From Loripinus fragilis (Eukaryota > Mollusca > Bivalvia > Lucinida > Lucinidae), in NCBI GenBank assembly GCA_964019695.1, contig OZ026531.1, positions 5,651,701-5,715,700 of the forward strand: a stretch of 64,000 nucleotides of DNA. Reading direction: 5' to 3'. The notes under the pieces were generated by a model that did not search any database, had not been told where the DNA came from, and saw only the letters and a list, made by a program, of their open reading frames with translations. Positions 10,399-21,844 of this stretch are shown piece after piece. How positions within the stretch are numbered: position 1 is the first letter of the stretch; the number at the start of each line of letters is the position of its first letter. A program made the translations under genes and the position numbers.

Positions 10399-11099
10399 AT
10401 CAATCAACTTTATTGGTTGGTAGCTCTATATTCAAAAACATAAAAGTAAGTGAGCTGAAAAAGAACACTGCTGTGAGGTCTTTTCCTGGTGCGACGGTTA
10501 AAACATTGCAAAACAAGCTTAAACAATTTAACTTAGATAAGTGTGAGACTATCATAATTCACGTAGGTGGCAATGATGCAGACAAGGGTATTGATTTGGA
10601 CAATTTTAGTGACAATTACTCTTCACTACTAATTGATTTAAGTGCTGAAAACCGTCAAATCATAGTGTCAGGTCTGTTGCCCAGAGAAAGTGTCAATCTT
10701 GGTCCCTATAATGAATGCCTTAAAACACTATGTGAGGCTCAAGTGGTAGACTTTGTTGATCATTATGACGGCTTCTTGTTTGCATCAGGCGACCTAGCAG
10801 ACTCTTGTTTCCATAGGGATAAGGTCCATCCTAATTCCTTTGGAATAAAGAAGATGTTAAGAAACATAGATGCTTTCCACAGGGTAACAGGCACTGGTGC
10901 TCAGCTTAGGCCTTCTGCCCCGGAAAGGAAGAGATACTCATACCCATCTCATTCAAATCATTCAAATGATTCCAAAAACAGAAGAAGCTACCACAACGGA
11001 CCACAATATTGTCATATATGTTCTAGAAAGGGTCATGGTACAATAGACTGTTGGTACAATGGCAGAAACACTAACCAGGTTGGATTCAGGCAACGATAG
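10371..11099 (+). CDS. LINE ORF1, second part: SGNH/GDSL-like esterase domain plus CCHC zinc knuckle
   Basis: This frame is open from 10365 and lies -1 relative to the PHD part; it has no ATG at its start (10371 is GTG). It carries the SGNH blocks in order: LLVGSSIF (nucleophile Ser), HVGGNDAD (Gly and Asn of blocks II/III) and DKVHPN (catalytic Asp/His). A basic, Ser/His-rich linker and a zinc knuckle CHICSRKGHGTIDC (C-X2-C-X4-H-X4-C) follow. It ends at TAG 11097-11099. In CR1-like elements the esterase is fused behind the PHD finger in one ORF1, so the frame change here is either a one-base lesion in this copy or a frameshift site. Known esterase activity of such domains suggests lipid or membrane association; that is inference for this copy. 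Confidence 0.75.
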   Translation: MFSSAKKTINQSTLLVGSSIFKNIKVSELKKNTAVRSFPGATVKTLQNKLKQFNLDKCETIIIHVGGNDADKGIDLDNFSDNYSSLLIDLSAENRQIIVSGLLPRESVNLGPYNECLKTLCEAQVVDFVDHYDGFLFASGDLADSCFHRDKVHPNSFGIKKMLRNIDAFHRVTGTGAQLRPSAPERKRYSYPSHSNHSNDSKNRRSYHNGPQYCHICSRKGHGTIDCWYNGRNTNQVGFRQR

Positions 11100-11273
11100 G
11101 AGATTGTTGGATGTATAAAACAATGTGAAATATGCCCAGAAACAGCATATGATGGTATTATAAGTACCAAAAATCGATTTTCTAACCTTACCATTGACTT
11201 TGAGGTTGCACATTGTGATAGTGAATCCAACCAGGATAGTGTTTCTGACACAAACCATAGGTCAAAAGAAAAC
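11100..11273 (+). other. Open spacer between the ORF1 stop and the ORF2 start, same frame
   Basis: 58 codons without a stop separate TAG 11097 from ATG 11274. They include a CIKQCEIC cysteine cluster and a polar Asp/Ser-rich stretch, which suggests formerly coding sequence and not a plain spacer. Confidence 0.6.
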
Positions 11274-14243
11274 ATGTCAAACAGTGAGCAAGTCACTGTC
11301 TCAGATCAAATAAGTCCATTTAACATCAATACAGATGCCAGTTTCAGTAGCTCTTCTGATTTGCCTTCTGAAATAGATCACTGTCAATCTTCTGATTTAG
11401 TATTTAAATCAAAAGGTCTACATTTCTGTAACTTGAATGTTCACCATATTGCCCCAAAAATAGATGAACTACGCATTTCCATGGCGCATGACAACTGTCC
11501 CGATATATTGGGTATGTGTGAGACCTTCTTGACTGATTCTATTTCGGATGATCAAATCACTATAAATGGCTTCGATATTCTACGTAAAGACAGATCAGAC
11601 ACGCAGAAAAAAGCAGGAGGAGGCCTGTTGCTATATTTTCGCAAGTCTATAAACTGTAGACGAAGGCACGAAATTGAAAGATCAAATATAGAAACACTTT
11701 GGGCCGAAATAACATTGCCAAATGCAAAGCCTTTCCTAATCTGCACTGTTTATCGTCCCCCAAGCGCAAACTCTGAGTGGATTGATCTGTTTGAGGAAGA
11801 GTTATCTATAGCGCAGACAACAGACCTAGAAATCATCTTAATGGGTGATTTCAACATTGATTTCAATATAAATTCGAATAAGAAATGGTGGAACTTAATA
11901 GAGTTGTTTGATCTATCCCAATTAGTGTCGGAACCTACGCGGGTCACAGAAACTAGCTCTACCACCATTGACCACATTTACACCTCCCATCCAGAAAATA
12001 TAATTGAACATTTTGTACCTTCCTTTTCAATTAGTGACCATTATCCAATATGCTTTACAAGAAAAATTTGCAATCAAATCCGTAAAAATGATCATATAAC
12101 AACCCGCTATCGATGCTTTAAGAGATTCAATGAAGAATCTTTTATAGCAGACCTATCATGTGATTTAGACAGCTTCATTTTAGATCGCTCTTATATAAAT
12201 GAGGACATTTCTGTTTGGTATGGTATTATTCTAAAACATCTAGATCATCATGCACCCTGTAAAACCAGCAGAGTTAAAACAAATAAACTTCCCCAGTGGC
12301 ATAATCAAGATATCGCCCTTGCGCGTCGTAAACGAGATAGTTTTAAACGTAGAAAACTATGGCCTGAGTATAAGATATTTAGGAATAAGACAAAGGATTT
12401 AATAAGGAAAGCAAAACGAAAACATTTTTCAGATACAGTTATCAATTCAAAAGATACAAAAACAATATGGCAACACTTTAGGAAGATAAATAATAAAGAT
12501 ACAAACTCTAGTAAAGGCTTACCAGAAGAAATAGTAATCGACGACAAACGGTATACTAAATCTGAAGATATTGCAACTAAACTAAACGAGTATTTTTCTT
12601 CAATTTCGGAAATCTTCAAAGATACTGATAGTGAACAATTTGATACCGATTTAACTGAGTTGAAGAATTTCGTAGACGGTAAAGTACCAAGTGATACTTA
12701 CTTCAGAATTCCAAACATTACTCCAGAACAAGTTTCTTGCATTATTTCTGCTCTAGATCCATCCAAAGCAATTGGATTAGATGGGCTTGGGCCTAGAGTA
12801 CTTAAACTCGTTGGGCACATACTATCTCCAAGCATAGCGGCCCTTATAAACAAGAGCATACTTACTGGGATGTTTCCTGATCAACTCAAACTTGCTAAGG
12901 TTTTCCCAATTCATAAGAATGGCAGTAAATCTGACCCCGCGAATTACAGACCCATATCCATATTGCCAACTATCTCAAAAATCTTTGAAAGACATGTTAA
13001 TAAACACCTGATGGCATACCTGAATAAATACAGTCTCATTCATGAGACTCAATCGGGATTGCGGCAAAAGCATAGCTGTCAAACAGCACTTGTAAAACTT
13101 ATAGACCAGTGGATGGCATGTATTGACAAAGGGGATATTATTGGATCATTGTTTTTAGATTTCAGGAAGGCATTCGACTTAGTGAATCATAATATTTTGA
13201 TCAAAAAGCTATCCATTTATAAAGTTAGTAATTCATCTCTTCAGTGGTTTATATCCTATCTAGAGTCCCGTCAACAAACAATTGATAGTGGCCAGGGTAT
13301 GTCCATTCGTTCCTTGATAAGATCAGGTGTCCCTCAGGGCTCGATCTTAGGGCCCATACTTTTCTTATTATTTATAAATGACCTGCCACTTTTGCTCAAC
13401 AGCTGCCATGTTGACTTCTTTGCTGACGACGCGACCGCTCACACAAGTAACCAAAACATTGAAATAATAAATGCTGAACTGCAATCTGATTTTTCAATTG
13501 CAGTATCTTGGAGTAAGCAAAATAAATTGCCCATCAATTACGATAAGACGACATATATGGTACTAGGAGCAAAAAAGCGCGTTCAAGATGAATATCAACT
13601 AGAATTAAGTGCCGACAATCACGCCATTAACAAAGTGACAAAACAAAGACTTCTAGGCATCATCATTGACGATCATCTTTCCTGGACGGCACACATTGAC
13701 CACCTTTGTTCAACGCTAGCTGCTAAAATCTCGCTTCTCAGACAGTTATCCACATACGTGCCTCAAGATGTACAAAAAATGTACTACCAAAGCTATATTT
13801 TACCTCTGCTGGACTATGGAAGCAATACCTGGGGAACGACATCTTGTGCTAATATCGAACGCCTTTCTAAATTACAAAAACGTGCAGCGCGAATAATATT
13901 AAAAGCCGACTGTTTCACAACATCAAAGCTCATGTTTGAAACTATAGGGTGGCTATCTGTACCAAAGCGACTATTATACAACAAGGCTATACTTACCTAT
14001 AAAGCTCTAAATAACATGACACCCGCATACATAACCAATCTGTTGACGCCTATATCTAAAAATCATTCATTATCACTAAGATCATCAGAAAATGGAGCCT
14101 TGTGTATTCCGAGGTCGCGTTCTGCGCTATATGATCGCTCTTTCTCACACTCTGCGTCAAAATTATGGAATTCCCTACCACAGAATATTCGTATAATAAA
14201 CTCGTTCAGAAGTTTTAAAACTGACCTGAGAAATTATATTTGA
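11274..14243 (+). CDS. LINE ORF2: apurinic-type endonuclease plus reverse transcriptase (CR1-like)
   Basis: Intact 989-residue frame. The N-terminal endonuclease (about residues 45-265) shows LNVHH, CETFL, TVYRPP, MGDFNIDF, IDHIY and ISDHYPI, the ordered motifs of the exonuclease-endonuclease-phosphatase fold that nicks target DNA. The reverse transcriptase (about 490-770) shows IGLDGLGPRVL, YRPISILPTISKIFE, LDFRKAFDLVNH, SGVPQGSILGPILF and the catalytic FFADD. The C terminus (about 860-989) has the usual LINE thumb/connection features (LQKRAARIIL, FETIGWLSV). The sequence resembles CR1/L2-clade proteins. The frame upstream of ATG 11274 is open back to the TAG at 11097, so ORF1b and ORF2 share one frame. 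No internal stop or frameshift: the enzyme could be active or recently active. Confidence 0.93.
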   Translation: MSNSEQVTVSDQISPFNINTDASFSSSSDLPSEIDHCQSSDLVFKSKGLHFCNLNVHHIAPKIDELRISMAHDNCPDILGMCETFLTDSISDDQITINGFDILRKDRSDTQKKAGGGLLLYFRKSINCRRRHEIERSNIETLWAEITLPNAKPFLICTVYRPPSANSEWIDLFEEELSIAQTTDLEIILMGDFNIDFNINSNKKWWNLIELFDLSQLVSEPTRVTETSSTTIDHIYTSHPENIIEHFVPSFSISDHYPICFTRKICNQIRKNDHITTRYRCFKRFNEESFIADLSCDLDSFILDRSYINEDISVWYGIILKHLDHHAPCKTSRVKTNKLPQWHNQDIALARRKRDSFKRRKLWPEYKIFRNKTKDLIRKAKRKHFSDTVINSKDTKTIWQHFRKINNKDTNSSKGLPEEIVIDDKRYTKSEDIATKLNEYFSSISEIFKDTDSEQFDTDLTELKNFVDGKVPSDTYFRIPNITPEQVSCIISALDPSKAIGLDGLGPRVLKLVGHILSPSIAALINKSILTGMFPDQLKLAKVFPIHKNGSKSDPANYRPISILPTISKIFERHVNKHLMAYLNKYSLIHETQSGLRQKHSCQTALVKLIDQWMACIDKGDIIGSLFLDFRKAFDLVNHNILIKKLSIYKVSNSSLQWFISYLESRQQTIDSGQGMSIRSLIRSGVPQGSILGPILFLLFINDLPLLLNSCHVDFFADDATAHTSNQNIEIINAELQSDFSIAVSWSKQNKLPINYDKTTYMVLGAKKRVQDEYQLELSADNHAINKVTKQRLLGIIIDDHLSWTAHIDHLCSTLAAKISLLRQLSTYVPQDVQKMYYQSYILPLLDYGSNTWGTTSCANIERLSKLQKRAARIILKADCFTTSKLMFETIGWLSVPKRLLYNKAILTYKALNNMTPAYITNLLTPISKNHSLSLRSSENGALCIPRSRSALYDRSFSHSASKLWNSLPQNIRIINSFRSFKTDLRNYI

Positions 14244-15376
14244 ATATATGGGTTTGTCGGTTTGAAACCGGTAGTTGTTTATTAAATGTACATCAAGTTA
14301 CTGTCGTGCCAACCAGGAGTGGCGGTGACGAGGTGCTTTGTTTGCAATAGTTAAGGGGAACATTGACTTGTGCGCTCGCTTGGGCTGACGCGAATCGAGG
14401 GATCACTTGTGTATTGGTCCTATCCTGCGGATAGGATTAATAAACAAGTTATCCATCGATTCTAAGTCCCTAATAGCTTTGTAAACGGGGCATATCGCCA
14501 CTGTCATTCTTGACTGGCAGGATAGTAATGCTGCTTTGATATAGTCCGTTTATGACGCCAAGCGGACAGCGGTTGGACGAGTCTATTGTGAAACAGATTT
14601 CTTGATGAAGCGTCGTTCAACAGCGCGGATAGAAAACATCTGGCCTGGAGATAACTGAAATGCTCTCTTTAGCTTTCCTATTATTGGTAAATGGACTCGT
14701 CCAGTCTCCTGTCCCTTCTGATGTCAAGGAGCTGACTGTGTCTCGGAGCACCACCTCCCAGTCGAATGTCTCATTGAAAAGATAAAACATAGAATATAGG
14801 CTTTTTCAGGCTTAACTTATTTGGAGACAAAGTAACCTCTGCATTTGCTCGAGCGCTCAAAAAGTTAAATACGACAGTAGTGGATTAACTGTCACATCTT
14901 TTGATAAAACTTGAATAGGCACAATTACCTCGTGCTCGTGCAAGTAATACGGTGCACGGGTAAATAAAGCGTCTACCTTTACGCTAGACAACCTAACAGT
15001 AACTTATGTCATCTAGCTCCAGAAAAGTAGGATTCTACAAGGCAAAACAGGCAGCCAAAATATGCAAGGTGATAATAAAATATTTTACCAGGGTCTATGT
15101 GCAATTATTTTCAGGATCTTAGCCAAATTTTGAATTTATATTTTAAAGTTTTAGACATTGCATCTTTGCTCTTATTTCTTATGATCTTACAAAAGACGTT
15201 GGTAATGTGTTTTATCGCATCCTTTACCCTTTTAAATTCACTTGTGCCCATGTACATATTGTATATTGTATTTATATGTAGTATTGTTTTTGTTTGTTGA
15301 GGGCCACTTGGTAGACTGGCTAATTTAGCTAAAAGTGCAACCCTCTTGAAATATTGTATAAATAAAAAATAAAAAA
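14244..15376 (+). other. 3' untranslated region of the LINE (inferred)
   Basis: No ORF of note. It contains a small CCTATCC/GGATAGG hairpin near 14430 and, at the end, a TTGAGGGCCACTTGG stretch, then AATATTGTATAAATAAA and A-rich sequence. The 14.3-15.0 kb part is unlike anything else seen here and could be an older insertion. Confidence 0.45.
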
Positions 15377-16984
15377 ATAATTAATTATGGTCAAGGTTTA
15401 ATTTGATAAGCTCTTTAATGAATATATAGGTTTTACATACCATGTTTAGCAAGATAATTACCTGACGGTTTCAAAACTGCAAACATCTTTTTCCTATCAT
15501 AATTACTTTAAGATTTATATGCTGTTGAATATGATTAACCCAAATAAAATGGTGAATATGGTTAGAACCATTTTACTTTGCAAGTTAGCATGTAATGCCA
15601 TCTGCTGACTTTTTAAACCATAATTGAGCATTCTATCGATACACAATAGTAAAAAGCTTTACTTAACTGCGTTTCTGGTGTAAATTTCTATATTTTGATG
15701 TTTGTATGACAATATGAAACGTACATTACACACTTAATGACTTCCTATATATATTGCTAAATACCTTATATTATATGTCATATGGTATTTTATTTAATTT
15801 CAAACCTGCTTTTTTTTAATTTATAAAAATCAGCAGTTTGTTCTAAAATGATTAACAGTTTTTATTAAGTTACTATACGAGTATCTATAAACATTTACAT
15901 TCGCAATAAATCAATTTTGAATTTTCCATCTCCACAAAATATCATTTTGATATGTCCAAAGTTAAAGATTCTAAAACACATAAACAAAGAAGTAGATCGC
16001 TTTTTAGTAGTAGTAGAAGAATACATTCCATTTATGTCGAATTTATCAAAGTAGCATATATAACCATATCAAATATCATAAGGTCCTATGTTTGTCCAAG
16101 ATGTTATCAAAGACAGTATACGATTGGACCCTGAAAAGCTAGGATATTAGGGATGTAGAATTTTGTAAGATTTATCAAAGAAGTAAAACACAACTAAATT
16201 TATTGAATGAAGTCTAATCAGTCATTTGAAAATATTTTATCTACCCAGTCTACTATTGTACACATTATACAAACAAATTCAGTAACATAATATAGGATAG
16301 CTCCTTGTATAAAACCCAGGTTAGTTTTCCATAGAAAAAGTACAAATTACGAAATGTTTAGAGAGATGGTACTATGTTATTTTTCTATATGCCTAAATTC
16401 CAGACAGAATCAATTACCTAAGAGTTGGTAGGATAAAATTTATGTATATTACAATAGATGTTATGCTTTGTACGTGTCTGTAATCAGTTATGTTTTAAAG
16501 ATAATGTCCAAAATCAAATTTATATGTATATGCAGTTGATGACACATTACTTGTTTTAGCTTTTAAATTGATTGTAGTTTATTGTCAGCATACCTATTAT
16601 AGTTTATTTACTGAAACTGTTAGTACCTTCGATCATTCACTAACTAATATCACTTTGTAAGGAGAGGAAACATTTCCCTGAAAATGGGTAAAAGCAATTT
16701 TAATGGATGACAACGATCTCATATGATATTACCGTATCCAAGGAACACAGGTTAATTGCTGCTTAAGAAGCTATTTTTAAACACATAAGACATTATTAGT
16801 CAATAGTTATGTCAAACTGAATAAGACATTGTGACAGTAAATGTAAAATATATTTTGAAATGTTCTTTAAGATATTGATTTGAAAAATAAAACGTTTAAA
16901 AACCTGCAGTCATGAGATCTTACTCACTTTTAGCTATCAATGCTTTAATAACTGCATGATGAACTGCGCTGTCAATTTCCCTTT
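15377..16984. other. No gene seen
   Basis: AT-rich. Parts resemble 62940-63960 (GTTTCAAAACTGCAAACA; AAAGTAACATATATAACTAT-like), so it may be an old dispersed repeat. Confidence 0.4.
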
Positions 16985-17466
16985 TTAGATGGTGATGTTC
17001 CTCGCTCTACATCCTATGGAGTCTATATCTCTCAACTCATTCGTTTTGCTAGAGCATCTTGCTATATTACTGACTTCAACACTCTAAATTGTTAACTCAG
17101 AAACTTCTAAAACAAGGCTATTGGTATCATAAACTTCGCAAATCCATTTCTAAATTTTATTGACGATACTTTGATTTGACATTTAAATTCCAAGTTGGAC
17201 TTAAATCTCTCTTACGCCATGGACTTTCTTAACCTGAATTCTATGGTGACTTGGTGTATAAATTGAAGAAGATTGTTGGCTCTAATAATTTTTTAGCGCA
17301 GTTCATTGAAATAATTTCCCATTATAAAAAGATTTGCTATAACATTAAAGTATTGCAACAGACGGCATGCTTGGTGGTCAACCCAATCATGGTTGGCCAC
17401 TTTGCTATCCTCTTTAATTGGATGCGGGCGGGTCGGACTTCAGACTCTATGACAGTTCCGACATAA
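16985..17466 (+). pseudogene. Penelope-type reverse transcriptase fossil, C-terminal part
   Basis: Reading across shifts and stops it gives DGDVPRSTSYGVYISQLIRF, then pieces like NNFLAQF and ACLVVNPI, matching the C-terminal parts of the 21.8, 39.1 and 44.8 kb copies. It ends in the same SDSMT motif and runs directly into tail A. The Penelope-like assignment rests on the GIPMGxNCAPL motif of the related copies and on recalled similarity; a search is needed. Confidence 0.6.
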
Positions 17467-18005
17467 AGACTTATCTATTGATGAGATGGTAGGGCCTGGT
17501 GCTTAGGCTGTTTGTCGGGCCCACCGGGGTTTACCTGTTGGATTTCGTTTGCTCCGGTATTCAGTTTAATTTACTGTTCAGTCCTTATCCTTGCTTTATC
17601 TCCTTGTAATATCTTGATTTATATGTTTTAGGAGATGATGCATTGATAAGTTAGGGGTCTTTCATGCAAACCAAATATCTATGTGTCTTGATCCACATCT
17701 GAATTAAGGGTGAGGTTGGCGCCGCTAAACCGGTTTAAACCCTCCAGTAAATATTTTACTGACCGTTCCAAGGCGGTACTTCTTTTGTGGATCTTTTATG
17801 TTTTTTTCTGTCTTGCGTTTGCTATGCATCTGTATGCGTCTGTTTATATGCGCCTTGTGGTCACCTGCTGGGAAAGAACTGACCTCTTTGCTCTCGTTTG
17901 TGGTGTCTAGCTGTGAGTTTGTTACTTTCCCATTGGTATTCTGGGTCAGGTGTGGTACTTGATTGTATCGATTCCTGATCTTTGCACCCTTACTTACTTC
18001 AAAGG
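17467..18005 (+). repeat. Tail A of the Penelope-type element
   Basis: Contiguous with the coding fossil to its left. Landmarks are ACCGGGGTTTACCTGTTGGA, GGAGATGATGCATTGAT, GGCGGTACTTCTTTTGTGGA, GTCACCTGCTGGGAAAG and a terminal TTGATTGTATCGATTCCTGA followed by CTTACTTAC. The tail is non-coding; the same series recurs at 5.1, 19.5, 37.6, 40.7, 43.9 and 47.9 kb and inverted at 26.9 and 59.1 kb. Confidence 0.8.
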
Positions 18006-18383
18006 AAGAAACAACATACACATTATCCCTCAACATATTGAAGATCTGTGTGTTCGGTGGTAAAGATGTTATTCTATTTCAAGTACTGTTTTACATTTTG
18101 TCAGGGCCCCAATCTACTTACTAATTATTAGTAAAATAATTATATACTTTTGACCATTTTGTCATAAATTTTGCGAACTGGTTATATGATTAAAAACTGT
18201 ATCGATCTGGTGAAACGTTCATAAACTGATATATTCAAATAATCTGAAAAAACGAATTATATAACACGGAAATATGCTTTCTTTCTTGTACCGCTGAAGA
18301 AACAATATATTCATACCACAACCCTTCATTTGAACATTTGAAAAATGAATTTCTTTATAATTTTAAATGCCTTTGGGCATTTC

Positions 18384-18388
<5 letters not shown>

Positions 18389-18445
<57 letters not shown>

Positions 18446-18460
18446 TAATAATAATAACTC
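18389..18460. repeat. TAA microsatellite
   Basis: About 22 ATA/TAA units with one interruption. Confidence 0.95.
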
Positions 18461-18575
18461 AGTATATAGCATCATAGTTAAATTTATAATGTATCTGTTT
18501 TTATCCAATTAACCCTTTCAGTGCCCGACACAGAGATAATTTTAATCTCTTTTATTACCTCATAATCACTAAGCT

Positions 18576-18820
18576 AACCCTTATAGCGCGAAGAAAAAAA
18601 TGTATCTGAAAATGTCGTCTGCTGAAGTCGTCCGCTGCAAATAATTGCCTTACATAACCGACAAACTAAGTATCGAAACAAACAGTGTGGACTCAGAACA
18701 GACTACTCCTATAGGAGCAGTCTGATCTTGGTCCACACTGTTTGCCATAGAGGCTTCTTAAACATTTCAGCAGACGAGAAAAACAGACGACTTTTGTTGT
18801 GATTGGCGCATTAAGGGTTA
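18576..18820. mobile_element. MITE with AACCCTTATAGCGC ends
   Basis: Ends AACCCTTATAGCGCG and GGCGCATTAAGGGTT. Core CAGACTACTCC-TATAGGAGCAGTCTG inside AAACAGTGTGGAC/GTCCACACTGTTT arms. Confidence 0.75.
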
Positions 18821-19489
18821 ACACCGGTCTTTGATGTGAGCTATGGCCTTGAGGAATGTTTATTACAAGCCACCCAGTCATTAGAGAAAAAATGTGTTTT
18901 TAAGGAAAACAAAATTAAAAAGTACTTTTGAGAAAAGAAATTGTATGCCAATTAGATGTAATTTTCCCGACATTTCATACCTCAGTGAAACGCAGAAAAA
19001 TAACTTTCAATTCTTAAATGTAGCGGTTTTATCCTTCTTGTACGGTCAGGTTAGATGTGCAATTATGTGTTTTAAAGGTTTACAGATCTGTATTGTCTAA
19101 GTACATGCGCGGATCCTGAGGGGGTGGGTATGGGGTCAGCACCCCCCCCCCCCTGAACAATCACAAAAATATAGTGTTTTTTAAACTTTTCTTAGCAAAA
19201 CTGGTCCGGATCCCCTGAAAATCACAAAGCTACCAAGCCAGCATTCATTGTTAAGCCATCAGTTAATGGTGCTTCGCTGGCAGGCCGATGATTGCCTGGC
19301 TTATAGTGGCATTTGTCCTCCCTCCCCTCACCAACTAAAAAAACTTGTCAAAGTTAGACCCCCTCTGACAAAACTTTCGGGATCCGCGCAATAAAATGCC
19401 TCCAATAAAATGCTACGTCTTGTGGTTTTTCAATCTGGTCTTCATTGCTGGCCAAAAGAGATCTGCAAGTTATAGGTTAAAAAAAACAG

Positions 19490-20330
19490 GACCTCCGGGA
19501 TTTAACTGTTGGATTTCTTTTGTTCCGGTATTCAGTTGCATGTACTGTTAAGTCCTTATCTTTGTTTTATCTCCTTTTTTCATCTCGATTTGTATGTAGT
19601 TGGAGATGATATATCGATCAGAATGGGATCTTTCATGCGAAAAAAACGTCTATATATCTAAGTCCATATCAGAAATAAGGGTGAGGTTGGTACCGTTAAA
19701 CATGTTTTAGACCTCCAGGGATTCTTCTGCTGAACGTTCCAGGCGGTGCTTCTTTTGTGGATCCTTTTTGTTATTTATGTTTCACGTGTAGCTTTGTTAT
19801 GCTGTCTTGTCCGTTCCTTGCAGCCTTGTGGTCACCTTATGGTAAAGAGCTGTCCAGGGGTCGCGAGTTTGATCCCGGCCCGGTCCCATACTTTCGTGGA
19901 GATTGATCATGAAATATTTTCTACGGTCATTCTCTCCCCCCTCCCCCTTCCCCTAAATCATTCAGTAACAATTGGTATCCTGGGTCAGGTGTGGTACTTG
20001 ATTGTATCGATTCCTGATCTTTGTACCCTGTCTTACCTTGATGTCAGTAACAAGCGAATGTATGTGGACTATGTGCACGAAGTACTGGTTAACTGCTTGT
20101 TCAAGCTTGCCCCCCCCCCCAAAGTGTGATTAGGTGAACTGACCGTCCCTCCATGACCATAGCTGTTGACTTGGGACGTAAAGCAACAAAACAAATAAAC
20201 AAACTGACCTCTTTGCTCCCTTATGTGTAATATTTTCTTGTGTCTTTGTCACTTCCCTATATGGTGTTCCAGGTCAGGTATGGTACTTGATTGTATCGAT
20301 TCCTGATCTTTGCATTCCTCTCTACTTTAA
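19490..20330 (+). repeat. Tail A copy interrupted by a SINE
   Basis: Tail A landmarks run from ACCTCCGGGATTTAACTGTT to a final TTGATTGTATCGATTCCTGA. The series breaks at about 19850 and resumes at about 20206 with ACTGACCTCTTTGCTC, exactly where the uninterrupted copies continue. Confidence 0.75.
19850..20205 (+). repeat. tRNA-related SINE inserted in tail A
   Basis: It contains GGTCGCGAGTTTGATCCCGG (a box-B-like stretch), GTGGAGATTGATCATGAAAT and GCTTGTTCAAGCTTGCCC, and ends near TTGACTTGGGACGTAAAGCA. The same series appears inverted at 29128-29375. Inside it sits a 72-bp tail-A micro-insertion (19972-20043). Confidence 0.65.
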
Positions 20331-20577
20331 AACATTCGAACAGATTTTGTATTAAACAAAACATTTGGATACACGGGTCTTTCACTAATATACATATACA
20401 TCCGTAAAAAAGGTTCATATTAATTCAGACCTTAATAGTTAAGAATTTGTAACATTAGAATTTTGACAGTATGATAATAATAGTAATGATGATAATGTGC
20501 AAAAAATTAGCTACCAAAAATAGCATTTCATATAAAATGTTTGTCTTTTTGCAAGACAATATTTTGTATGTACATTA

Positions 20578-20768
20578 CAGGCCTTTAGTAAAGAGTGCGT
20601 AACAGAAAAATAATTTTCTTATTTCTCAACCAAAACACATGTTGTGTGTACTCAAAAGAACCGTCTCAATGAGACGGTTCTTTTGAGCACGCATTACATA
20701 TGCTTAAACTTATAGGTAAGAAAATATTTGCAAATTTACGCTGAAAGATGTTGTTTATCTAGACCCAT
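20578..20768 (+). mobile_element. Fold-back MITE, single unit
   Basis: AGGCCTTTAGTAAAGAG end, near-perfect palindrome at about 20649-20687, then ACGCTGAAAG and GTTTATCTAGACC. Confidence 0.7.
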
Positions 20769-21404
20769 GTATAAGAAACAATTGTCATCATTATGAATTT
20801 TTATTGTTGTTTAAACAATGTTATACAGATACAACATAAAACAGAATGGTTAAAAGTATATAATTATTAAGTTCTTTTTCAGGTCCCTAGATAAGAATGC
20901 TAGATTTTACAAGGAGTAGCTATGCATCCACGGATCCATAGAGGAAGGGGGCAGGAGTCTGGACTCCCCCTGGAAAATCACAAAGCTATAAGGTTCATTA
21001 GCAATACTGGTCAATAACAAAGCTACAAAGTCGGCCTTCAATGTTGGGTCAACATCGACCCGCCAGCGAAACGCCAAACACATACCCAAAAATTTATCAA
21101 AGTTGAATTGGGCCCTCTCTGACAATGCTTTCTGGATTCGCACATGCTATATACCGAAACATCTACATGCCTGAGATACCTCGGCACAAGGACCAACAAC
21201 AGCAATGTGCAAAACAATCATATTTATCAGCCAAACATGTTGTATGTGTGTATTGCGGGTATCATTTTATGAGCACATATTCACAATTTTACGCTCAAAG
21301 TATTTTCTAATCTTGACTTCTTTATTCAACCGTACATATGTAGCCATCACGTTGGGCTAGGGGTCTAGACTACGTTTTTGCCTGGGCCTTCTCATAGGTT
21401 TACA

Positions 21405-21580
21405 TAACAAACATTTTCAGCGTTAAGTTATAAATACTTTCTTACCCATCAGTTTAACATATATTTGGGTGCTCAAAAAACCGTCTCATTGAGATGGTTC
21501 TTTTTAGTACCCACAACATATAGTTTGGTTGAGAAATTAGAAAATTATTTTTTGGTGTACGCAATCTAAACACAAAGCCC
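21405..21580 (-). mobile_element. Fold-back MITE, single unit
   Basis: Same family, reversed, palindrome centre near 21488. Confidence 0.65.
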
Positions 21581-21844
21581 TGACCATCTACTTTTTTCAG
21601 CCTCAGTTAAGTCAGAGACCAATATTAGAGCATACTTTTTAACATGTATACAGAAAATACAAATGCACAAAGCAAAAATGACAAGTACATTTACATTGTA
21701 TTTTCAAAATGATGATCCTTTATTAATTTAGTAGTCACGGTCATTGTATGCATTATTTTATAGCTTTTTTCAGTTTCTGAACAACTGAAACTAATGGTCT
21801 GCAGTGTGTGATTAATATTTCCTGATCATACTCAATTACTTTTT

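Larger units (their letters stand above)
9166..15376 (+). mobile_element. CR1-type non-LTR retrotransposon, nearly full length
   Basis: The parts in order are: an untranslated stretch (9166-9576); ORF1 with a PHD-type finger and coiled region; an esterase plus zinc-knuckle part in another frame; ORF2 with endonuclease and reverse transcriptase; and a 3' UTR ending near 15376 in AATATTGTATAAATAAA followed by A-rich sequence. A PHD finger plus an SGNH-type esterase in ORF1 is a published hallmark of CR1-like elements (Kapitonov and Jurka). The 5' border is a guess: it is set where the neighbouring MITE (8609-9165) ends. A similar 3' end at 37260-37335 shares the AAATATTGTATAAATAAA tail and supports the 3' border. 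No clear target-site duplication was found. Confidence 0.8.

Noticed and set aside
14410..14450. CCTATCC/GGATAGG hairpin as a terminator
   Set aside because: A short chance hairpin in a eukaryotic 3' UTR; no functional support.
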